Below the pieces are notes generated by a model. It was not told where the DNA came from. It saw nothing but the letters and a program-made list of their open reading frames with translations, and searched no databases. From CANHEE01 sp043777755 (GTDB lineage: Bacteria > Bacteroidota > Bacteroidia > Chitinophagales > Saprospiraceae), in contig JAYWHK010000312.1 of assembly GCA_043777755.1 (NCBI GenBank), positions 1 through 17,390 on the forward strand: a stretch of DNA of 17,390 nt. Direction: 5' to 3'. Made by a program: the position numbers and the translations under genes. Of this stretch, positions 1-5,807 are shown in pieces (positions within the stretch are counted from its first letter, which is position 1; the number at the start of each line of letters is the position of its first letter).

Positions 1-67
1 AATTTTTTATTTTTATAAAAATCATAAAAAATTATAAAATTTTAGTATCCAAAAAAATTATACCTAA

Positions 68-979
68 AATTTCAAAAACTGGAACATCGAGTATATAAAT
101 AACCCAACACCTATCGTTGAAACGATCAATAGCACTTTAGCTCCTTACAAAAATCTTACTTTTGACGTACTAAATTTTGATGATTACGGTATAAAATTAA
201 TTCCAAATGCAAATATAGATGAAAGTCTAATCTTAGATTTTGAAAAAAACTTAGGGTTAGAAATTCCTGTCGATTTCCGAAATTTTTTATTAAAAAATAA
301 CGGTGGTATAATTTTACCATCCTACTTCATACATAATAATCACGTTTTTAATCTTGAAAAATTCTTTTCACTTGAAGAAATTGAGCAGAATTATAAAAAA
401 GTACGTATGAGATTACTTCAAATCAATCGCAATGATAAAATTTTACCAATAGGCAGCGCAAGTGAAAATGCAATAGTTTTATTAAACACAAGAAATAGTC
501 AATATTATCTTCTTCATGATTCTGAAATAAAGTATCAGCCATACAGATTCGAAGGCAAGGACAAATGTGACAATCTAAGCAACTATATTTTAGGTATTTT
601 CAAAGAAGAATCTCAATTTTACAGTGACTTGCAATTCAAAGCCTACAAAGGCGATATAAAATATTTTGAACAAAGAATCCAAAATGGTTTTGATGCTTTT
701 TATCCTATAAACTATCAATATAGTACTTTTCACTACGCTTTATTGTCTAAAAATTTGGATTTAGTAAAAATTTTCATAGAAAACGAAGTAAAGCTAAGAA
801 AACGAAAAGTGATTCCAAACTTCAATCAATATTTTGAAATTGCAATGTACTATTCTTCGGAAGATATAATAAAGTATATTTATGCTGTTCAAAATATTCC
901 ATTAGACGAGCATCTGTCAAACATTAGGGGTTATCTGGTTAAAAATTATGATAAAACGTTTTTAAACGACTTAATGTAG
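68..979 (+). pseudogene. SUKH (SMI1/KNR4) immunity-like protein with ankyrin-like tail, 5' end lost
   Basis: The first ATG in this frame is at 407, but the same frame is open back to 68 and codes for a recognisable SUKH core: LGLEIPVDFRNFLLKNNGG, then acidic and aromatic segments. Between the in-frame stop at 65-67 and 407 there is no ATG, GTG, TTG or CTG, so the protein lacks a plausible start and the gene is probably a 5'-truncated remnant; starting at 407 would cut the SUKH domain in half. The C-terminal third (FKAYKGDIKYFEQRIQNG; FHYALLSKNLDLVKIFIENE) reads like degenerate ankyrin repeats. SUKH proteins are known mainly as immunity proteins to polymorphic and contact-dependent toxins; that role here is inference. 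No toxin gene is visible upstream, where only 67 AT-rich bases remain. Repeat copy A begins six bases after the stop. Confidence 0.7.
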
Positions 980-984
980 AATAT

Positions 985-1066
985 CCGTCCGTTGGCTCGT
1001 TGATGTCTATAATAAAACAGTCAAAACGGTAGCAATTGCTACGATTTTGACGATGGGAAAAAGAGA
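985..1066 (+). repeat. Cassette-boundary repeat, copy A
   Basis: Left box CCGTTGGCTCGTTGATG followed by TCTAT ends at 1010. After a 9-nt spacer comes a 32-bp imperfect palindrome (1020-1051) whose centre GTAGCAATTGCTAC is perfect and whose outer arms GTCAAAA/TTTTGAC also pair. An A-rich GATGGGAAAAAG tail follows. The same layout recurs at 2904 and 4895 and in part at 5572. It starts just after the stop of the SUKH-like gene and ends about 30 bases before the endonuclease start. Confidence 0.85.
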
Positions 1067-1083
1067 AATCAAGAATAAAATCT

Positions 1084-1091
1084 TATCTTTG
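1084..1091 (+). promoter_or_regulatory. Bacteroidota -7 promoter box (TATCTTTG) for the R-M genes
   Basis: TATCTTTG fits TAnnTTTG, the -7 element of the Bacteroidota housekeeping sigma factor. Only CCCT separates it from the ATG at 1096, so transcription would begin at or within a few bases of the start codon, implying a leaderless or near-leaderless mRNA. No TTTG was found at the expected -33 distance. Copy B is followed by the similar TAAATTTGCCCTA. Confidence 0.55.
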
Positions 1092-1095
1092 CCCT

Positions 1096-2007
1096 ATGAA
1101 TGATAGAATTGCAATAAAAAAAGAGTTTGAACAATCTTTACAAGCGTTTGCAAAAACCTTGAAAGAACACGTATCAACACCCGATAATCAATGGACTATT
1201 AAGGGTTTTATTGATGTTTTTGAAAATATTTATACCATTTCGGCAGATACTAAGATTGTTTCTAAAATACTTGAAATTCATCTTTTTTCTAAATTTTTAG
1301 CTTTTGCAAACGAAAATGGTTATGATTTAGTTTGGGCAGAAAAACAAAATTGGTATCCTGATTTGTCGTTTGTATCTAAAAAAGATAGCTCCATAAAATT
1401 TGCTGTGGATTTAAAAACTACTTATCGTTTAGAAGATAATCCTGCCTTTTGCAATGGTTTTACATTGGGTTCACATGGCGAATATTTTAGCAATCGCAGC
1501 AGTAGTAAAAATATACAATTTCCTTATAATCAATACATTGCACATTATTGTCTTGGTCTTTTGTATTCTCGAAAAGCATTGAGTTACTTGGAGGAAAGTA
1601 AGGTTTATTCTTTAAATCAACTCCTTGAAATTCCATCTGTTATTAGCGATTTTGAATTTTTTGCTCAAGAAAAATGGAAAATTGCAAGTGATAAAAGTGG
1701 TAGTGGTAACACAGCCAATATTGGTTCAATTAATTATATTGAAGATATTTTGATTGGAAATGGCGTTTTTGCAAAATTAGGCGAAGAATGGTTTGATGAA
1801 TACTGGAAAAATTATGGAAAAATAACCATTCAAAAGCAAAAAGAAGTCAAAAATGCGGATAATCAAATCAATACAGTTGTATTCGATGCCAAAATTACGG
1901 ATATAAAAACTTATCTTCAATTTAAAGGTAAAGATGGAAATTGGCTAAACAATCATCTAAATAGTAGAAAAACTGCTGCAAATATAAAGGGAGGTAACGA
2001 TGCTTAA
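1096..2007 (+). CDS. EcoRV-type type II restriction endonuclease
   Basis: Cuts DNA as a dimeric PD-(D/E)xK nuclease. It aligns over most of its length with EcoRV from memory of that sequence: SADTKIVSKILEI (E60, like EcoRV Glu45), GYDLVWAEKQNWYPD (D89, like Asp74), FAVDLKTTY (D105 and K107, like Asp90 and Lys92), NIQFPYNQYIAH, EKWKIASDKSGSGNTANIGS and DEYWKNYGK. The GSGNT stretch at residues 202-206 matches the EcoRV recognition loop that reads GATATC, so the same specificity is predicted (inference). At 303 residues it is longer than EcoRV (about 245), with an extra ~15 at the N-terminus and ~45 at the C-terminus. The start lies 4 bases after a promoter box. The stop overlaps the methyltransferase start by 8 bases, so the pair is one operon. 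All catalytic residues are present and it looks intact. Confidence 0.93.
   Translation: MNDRIAIKKEFEQSLQAFAKTLKEHVSTPDNQWTIKGFIDVFENIYTISADTKIVSKILEIHLFSKFLAFANENGYDLVWAEKQNWYPDLSFVSKKDSSIKFAVDLKTTYRLEDNPAFCNGFTLGSHGEYFSNRSSSKNIQFPYNQYIAHYCLGLLYSRKALSYLEESKVYSLNQLLEIPSVISDFEFFAQEKWKIASDKSGSGNTANIGSINYIEDILIGNGVFAKLGEEWFDEYWKNYGKITIQKQKEVKNADNQINTVVFDAKITDIKTYLQFKGKDGNWLNNHLNSRKTAANIKGGNDA
1989..1994 (+). promoter_or_regulatory. Shine-Dalgarno-like GGGAGG before the methyltransferase
   Basis: GGGAGG ends five bases before the ATG at 2000, a near-ideal Shine-Dalgarno, lying inside the last codons of the endonuclease gene. Bacteroidota ribosomes make little use of Shine-Dalgarno sequences and most starts in this window have none, so its presence stands out. 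It fixes the methyltransferase start and suggests either translation independent of the upstream gene or an origin in another phylum. Confidence 0.6.
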
Positions 2008-2902
2008 CCAAGACAAAATCCTCGTTCCGCCTATCAAAATTCAAGGTAAAAAAACCAAACTTTTGCCTTTTATTCTTGAAAATTTACCCAAAGACGGTTT
2101 TGAAACTTGGGTAGAGCCTTTTATGGGTTCGGGTGTAGTTGGTTTTAATGTAAAACCGCCCAAAGCAATTTTTGCTGACAGCAATCCACACATTATTAAT
2201 TTTTATAAAGCGGTTCAAAATCAAGACATTACGCCAATTATTGCCAAACATTTTTTGCAAGAACAAGGCGCAATTTTGGTGCAACAAGGTCAAGATTACT
2301 TCAATGAAGTACGCAAACGTTTCAATGAAAAACATGAGCCTTTAGACTTTTTGTTTCTGAATCGTTCTTGTTTTAATGGTATGATACGTTTCAATCGAAA
2401 ATTTGAATTTAACGTACCTTACGGACACAAACCTGAGCGTTTTGCACAAGCTTATGTTACCAAGATAACCAACCAAATCAAGCATACGCAAACCTTGATG
2501 GTAGAAAATGATTGGACGTTTGTTTGTCAAGATTTCAAAACAACTTTGACAAATGTGCCTAACAATAGCTTGATTTATTGCGACCCGCCTTACATTGGTC
2601 GCCACGTAGATTATTACGATAGTTGGGACGAAAATGAGGAGTTTTTTTTAGCCGAATTATTAGCCCAATCCAACGCTCAATTCATGGTTTCAACTTGGCA
2701 TAGCAATCAATACCGTAGCAATACCTACCTTGATTCCCTTTGGCAAAAGTATAACATTGCCACTACCGAACATTTTTATCATTTAGGGGCAAAAGAAGAA
2801 AATCGCAACGCTATTACCGAGGCTTTGATTTTGAATTATGAAAAAACAGTAGAAAAAGCAACCGTAATCAAAGAAGAAAAGTTTCAATTGGCGTTTTTTT
2901 AG
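2000..2902 (+). CDS. EcoRV-type DNA adenine-N6 methyltransferase (Dam-like, D12 class)
   Basis: Transfers a methyl group from S-adenosylmethionine to adenine in the site cut by the partner endonuclease, protecting host DNA. The order of motifs is that of the alpha class: SAM-binding region X (PPIKIQGKKTKLLPF, residues 10-24), motif I VEPFMGSGVVGFN (38-50), NRSCFNGMIRFN (121-132), and catalytic motif IV CDPPYIGRHVDYYDSW (194-209). These blocks, and TEHFYHLGA near residue 255, closely match M.EcoRV (298 residues; this protein has 300), so GATATC is the likely target. It overlaps the endonuclease gene by 8 bases in the same direction. As I recall, the original EcoRV genes are divergent, so this tandem layout differs. 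All motifs are intact. The repeat's left box begins four bases after the stop. Confidence 0.93.
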   Translation: MLNQDKILVPPIKIQGKKTKLLPFILENLPKDGFETWVEPFMGSGVVGFNVKPPKAIFADSNPHIINFYKAVQNQDITPIIAKHFLQEQGAILVQQGQDYFNEVRKRFNEKHEPLDFLFLNRSCFNGMIRFNRKFEFNVPYGHKPERFAQAYVTKITNQIKHTQTLMVENDWTFVCQDFKTTLTNVPNNSLIYCDPPYIGRHVDYYDSWDENEEFFLAELLAQSNAQFMVSTWHSNQYRSNTYLDSLWQKYNIATTEHFYHLGAKEENRNAITEALILNYEKTVEKATVIKEEKFQLAFF

Positions 2903-2903
2903 A

Positions 2904-2970
2904 TACTCGTTGATGTCTATGTCGAAACCGTGGCAATTGCTACGATTTTGACAATGGTAAAAAGAAAAAG
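2904..2970 (+). repeat. Cassette-boundary repeat, copy B
   Basis: Left box CTCGTTGATGTCTAT (2906-2920) is directly joined to the 32-base palindrome (2921-2952), without the 9-nt spacer of copies A and C. The right arm CAATTGCTACGATTTTGAC is identical in A, B and C. In B, two of three arm differences keep G-U pairing if transcribed, hinting that the folded RNA or single strand may be what is kept. The left box starts four bases after the methyltransferase stop. Confidence 0.85.
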
Positions 2971-3001
2971 CAATATTGACGATAAATTTTAAAAAAATCG
3001 T

Positions 3002-3009
3002 TAAATTTG
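3002..3009 (+). promoter_or_regulatory. Bacteroidota -7 promoter box (TAAATTTG) for the PARIS-like pair
   Basis: TAAATTTG fits TAnnTTTG and lies 19 bases before the ATG at 3029. A TTG lies about 23 bases upstream, slightly beyond the usual 19-21 spacing. The following CCCTA is shared with the promoter downstream of repeat copy A, so promoter and repeat may travel together. Confidence 0.5.
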
Positions 3010-3028
3010 CCCTAAAATCAATCTAATT

Positions 3029-4054
3029 ATGAGATTAAATAGTATTACGCTTAGGAATTATAAGAAATTTACTGAAGAAAAAAATATAGATTTTTCTTCA
3101 AATATTAACTTAATTATTGGCAACAATGGTTCGGGTAAAAGTTCTATTCTTCAAGCTATTGCGGCTGTTATTGGCAATGCTACACAAGAACTAGAAAAAC
3201 CTTCAAAGTTAAATTGGTCGGGCTTTAATTATGAATTATTACAATCAGGAGGTTTACCTCCAATGCTGAAAATGCAAGTTGAATTTTCTGAAAAAGAAAT
3301 CACTAAAACACAACAATACTTTGATGAAATACAACAACAAGGAAGAAATATACATACTCGTCCAGGTAATCAAAAATCTATTTATATTGACTTAGATTTT
3401 GACAAAGATAAAGTGGTTTGTAGGAAACAGAACGATTTTTTTCAATTTCGGGGCTATATTTATGCAAAGCAATTGGTAGCGTCAAATCCATATAAATCAC
3501 TTTTTGCCGATGTCGGAAATATTTATTGGTACACCGAAGAAAGAAACAGTAGAAGTTTTAGAAATGTAAAAAGTACTGAAAATTTAGAAGATATTAGAGA
3601 TTTTTTAGTAAGTCGTTATCGTTTTCATCAGAGAGTGAAATATGGCGAAATTGAATTAGAAAATGACCAAAGGGATATTTATCAAGATATTGTTGATTTA
3701 TACCAAACTATTTTTCCTGATAGAAAATTGGTAGGTTCTGCTCCACGTCGCAATCCGCTTGATGCCTACAAACCTGACTTTTTCTATTTTTCAGATGGTA
3801 CACATCAGTATGAAATTTCAGAAATGTCGGCAGGAGAAAGGTCTATTTTTCCTATGATTATTGATTTTGCCAATTGGAAAATTAATAATTCGATTATTTT
3901 GATTGATGAAATAGAATTACATCTTCATCCGCCTTTACAACAAGCATTGATTAGTGCATTGCCAAAATTGGGCAAAAATAACCAATTCATTATCACAACT
4001 CATTCTGACTATGTGGCTTATATGGTAGATGATACAAACAAAATTTATTTATAA
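3029..4054 (+). CDS. AAA (SMC/ABC-like) ATPase, AriA-like component of a PARIS-type defence system
   Basis: Likely the sensor and scaffold ATPase of a two-gene anti-phage system. It shows an N-terminal beta strand (RLNSITLRNYKKF), Walker A GNNGSGKSS (31-39), an ABC-like signature MSAGERS (266-272), Walker B IILIDEIELHLHP (289-301, D293 and E294) and an H-loop ITTHSD (322-327). These are typical of AAA_15/OLD-type ATPases with a helical insert between Walker A and signature. The gene abuts the next one with no gap (TAA then ATG), which encodes a DUF4435/TOPRIM protein; this pairing is the hallmark of PARIS (AriA/AriB). At 341 residues it seems short for AriA, the difference lying in the middle insert, so a PARIS relative is also possible. 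It could be mistaken for RecF or OLD, but the partner argues against that. Confidence 0.78.
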   Translation: MRLNSITLRNYKKFTEEKNIDFSSNINLIIGNNGSGKSSILQAIAAVIGNATQELEKPSKLNWSGFNYELLQSGGLPPMLKMQVEFSEKEITKTQQYFDEIQQQGRNIHTRPGNQKSIYIDLDFDKDKVVCRKQNDFFQFRGYIYAKQLVASNPYKSLFADVGNIYWYTEERNSRSFRNVKSTENLEDIRDFLVSRYRFHQRVKYGEIELENDQRDIYQDIVDLYQTIFPDRKLVGSAPRRNPLDAYKPDFFYFSDGTHQYEISEMSAGERSIFPMIIDFANWKINNSIILIDEIELHLHPPLQQALISALPKLGKNNQFIITTHSDYVAYMVDDTNKIYL

Positions 4055-4891
4055 ATGAGTTTTCAAAATGAAGTTGTGCTATTTTGTGAAGGTAGAAAAG
4101 ATAGTTTAGACCTAAAAATTTACAACAAGATTAGCCCTGGCTCTACTAAAATTACGATAAAACCACTGGGCAGTAAATATGGTTCTTTTGCTCATGTAGA
4201 AGGATATAGACAGAGTGGAGGCATCAATGCTAAAAAGAAATTTGTTTTGATTAGAGATAGAGATTTTGATTTTCCAGTTCCTCAAAATCCTGAACTCATA
4301 GTAGCAAAAGAAAATCCTGAAAATGCCTTTTATTATTACAGCACCTACAAAACAACAATTGAAAATTACTTGCTTTCTGTAAAACTACTTGCCGATTTTT
4401 TAGAAAAAGAAGAAAATTTTATCAATACACTTGTCATTAATGCTGCGAAACAAATTACCAATTATTCAACAGTCCGTCATGCTTTGGGTGCAATCAGAGT
4501 ACACAATCAAAGAGCTGAAACAACATGGACAGGAGGTAGTGGGAAAATCAGCACTATCTTAGACAAAAGTTTTGAAGAATGTTGTGCAGAGGCGATTAAA
4601 CTGATTGACAAGTTTAAAAATCAATTTGACCATTACAATCATGCTGTATTCGCTACAAAATCTAACGAGTTTTTAACACAATTTATGGCAGATGAATTTT
4701 TAACGAATAGCTATTTTTTAGATTATTACAATGGAAAAGACTTAGAGAAAAGTATTTCTATTTTGGCTGAAAAACAAAAAATCAATATAGATTGGGATAA
4801 ATATCACGATTTTGCTATTGATAAAATTGATTTTTTAGGTTTTCCAGATATGAAACAACTATCAGAAAAGTTAAAATTCCTTGTTAGTTAA
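4055..4891 (+). CDS. DUF4435/TOPRIM protein, AriB-like effector of a PARIS-type system
   Basis: The N-terminal VVLFCEGRKDSLDLKIY (E12) followed by FVLIRDRDFDF (D68, D70, D72) is a TOPRIM metal site. The later TYKTTIENYLLS (residues 97-108) is typical of DUF4435. In characterised PARIS systems AriB is held inactive by AriA, is released on sensing phage anti-restriction proteins such as Ocr, and then acts as a tRNA-cleaving toxin; that role here is inferred from family and neighbour only. Start ATG directly follows the ATPase stop, consistent with translational coupling. It sits immediately downstream of a restriction-modification system, which suits an anti-anti-restriction guard. Length (278) is near that of known AriB proteins, and no key residue appears missing. 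Confidence 0.75.
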   Translation: MSFQNEVVLFCEGRKDSLDLKIYNKISPGSTKITIKPLGSKYGSFAHVEGYRQSGGINAKKKFVLIRDRDFDFPVPQNPELIVAKENPENAFYYYSTYKTTIENYLLSVKLLADFLEKEENFINTLVINAAKQITNYSTVRHALGAIRVHNQRAETTWTGGSGKISTILDKSFEECCAEAIKLIDKFKNQFDHYNHAVFATKSNEFLTQFMADEFLTNSYFLDYYNGKDLEKSISILAEKQKINIDWDKYHDFAIDKIDFLGFPDMKQLSEKLKFLVS

Positions 4892-4894
4892 AGC

Positions 4895-4980
4895 ATCGTC
4901 CGTTAGGTTGTTGATGTCTATTCCAAAACTACCGAAACCGTATCAATTGCTACGATTTTGACAATGGTAAAAAAAATCAA
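4895..4980 (+). repeat. Cassette-boundary repeat, copy C
   Basis: Left box variant CGTTAGGTTGTTGATG plus TCTAT ends at 4921, followed by a 9-nt spacer as in copy A, then the palindrome (4931-4962) with a more diverged left arm but the same right arm CAATTGCTACGATTTTGAC, and an A-rich tail (ATGGTAAAAAAAATC). Copies B and C both end their palindrome 76 bases before the next start codon. It begins within a few bases of the AriB-like stop. Confidence 0.85.
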
Positions 4981-5038
4981 AAAGCATCAAAATATTGATA
5001 TATTTTCATAATTTTAATTTTATATAAATCATAACACT

Positions 5039-5587
5039 ATGTCAAAACCAAAATTATCCGATTTTAAAAAACTACTTGCTAACTTATCGCACGAGGAGTT
5101 AAAAGACGAAATGCTCAAATTGTTTCAGAAATTGCCACAAGTACAGGCGTTTTATGCTCAGGAGTTATTGGGCGAAACAGACCGTCGTAAGATATTGGAA
5201 GAATATAAAAAGAAAATCTACAAAGAATTTTGGACTTCCAGCGGTAACTATAAAAATACAAGTAATAGCAAAGTCAGAACAATGATTACTGATTTTGAAA
5301 AAGTATGTGTATCTCAATCTGAATTAGTCGAGTTGATTCTATATAGAGTTGACGTAGCATTGCACAGAGCCAATGAATTTGGAATGTCAGATGACTCCGA
5401 GTACAATCCCGCTTTGAATGCTTTTGAAAAAGCCTTAAAAATTGTCGAAAAAGAACGATTATTTGAATATTTCTCAACTGAATGTCACCATATAGCAAGA
5501 GATAGAGGTAATATGAATGGCTGGGCTGTTACCCAAATGAATATTTTCATTAAGGAACATTTAGGTTTAAATCCGTTGGCTCGTTGA
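5039..5587 (+). CDS. DUF6155-like protein of unknown function
   Basis: A 182-residue, charged, mostly helical soluble protein with no signal peptide or membrane segment. The opening LSDFKKLLANLSHEELKDEM and the middle LEEYKKKIYKEFW resemble DUF6155, a small family I recall from Bacteroidota; I know of no established function. No catalytic motif is obvious; H and D residues in TECHHIARDRGN (147-158) are noticeable. It is the last unit of the repeat-punctuated island, so a defence role is possible by association only. Its final codons and stop (NPLAR, TGA) are supplied by repeat copy D, meaning the original C-terminus may have been replaced when the repeat joined. Confidence 0.7.
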   Translation: MSKPKLSDFKKLLANLSHEELKDEMLKLFQKLPQVQAFYAQELLGETDRRKILEEYKKKIYKEFWTSSGNYKNTSNSKVRTMITDFEKVCVSQSELVELILYRVDVALHRANEFGMSDDSEYNPALNAFEKALKIVEKERLFEYFSTECHHIARDRGNMNGWAVTQMNIFIKEHLGLNPLAR

Positions 5588-5625
5588 TGTCTATGATGAA
5601 ACTAACGAAAAAGAAAAAAAGCAAT
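5572..5625 (+). repeat. Cassette-boundary repeat, copy D (half copy, palindrome lost)
   Basis: Left box CCGTTGGCTCGTTGATG plus TCTAT (5573-5594) matches copy A closely, but the palindrome is missing. What follows (GATGAAACTAACG, then AAAAAGAAAAAAAGCAATTA) resembles only the A-rich tail of copy B. It overlaps the end of the DUF6155-like gene and is the right edge of the island; no further copies occur downstream. Confidence 0.7.
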
Positions 5626-5718
5626 TAAAAAAAGACTTATTGTTCAGCACGATACGACCAAATTTTATGACTAATCATGCAGAAAAGCAGAAAAAAACAT
5701 TGATAAAGCAAAAAAAAG

Positions 5719-5735
5719 CAAATGTCCAGCATTTG
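5719..5735 (+). other. Weak hairpin upstream of susD
   Basis: CAAATG-TCCAG-CATTTG forms a 6-bp stem; a T-rich run follows after a short gap (CTATATCTTTTTT). It could be a weak terminator closing the defence island, but the U-tract is offset. The rest of 5626-5771 shows nothing else recognisable. Confidence 0.3.
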
Positions 5736-5771
5736 TCTATATCTTTTTTATTATATAATTAATTTATTGCC

Positions 5772-5779
5772 TACATTTG
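5772..5779 (+). promoter_or_regulatory. Bacteroidota -7 promoter box (TACATTTG) for susD
   Basis: TACATTTG fits TAnnTTTG, 28 bases before the ATG at 5808. No convincing -33 TTTG is present. It suggests the susD-like gene is transcribed on its own rather than from a susC upstream. Confidence 0.5.
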
Positions 5780-5807
5780 TTTTCAAATTTAATTTAAAAT
5801 TAAAAAA

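Noticed and set aside
407..979. Gene starting at the ATG at 407.
   Set aside because: This would cut the SUKH domain in half; upstream codons in the same frame are clearly homologous, so the frame is read from 68.
3029..4054. ATPase considered as RecF, OLD or Gabija GajA.
   Set aside because: No TOPRIM domain is fused to it, and the adjoining partner is DUF4435 rather than a UvrD-type helicase, so PARIS-like fits better.
4897..4921. GTTAGGT in repeat copy C resembles an integron attC core (GTTRRRY), suggesting an integron cassette array.
   Set aside because: Copies A and D read GTTGGCT, which does not fit, no paired RYYYAAC core is placed correctly at the other end, and no integron integrase is present in the window.
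985..5625. The four repeat copies considered as a CRISPR array.
   Set aside because: Spacing is 0.7 to 2 kb and filled with genes; there are no regular spacers and no cas genes.
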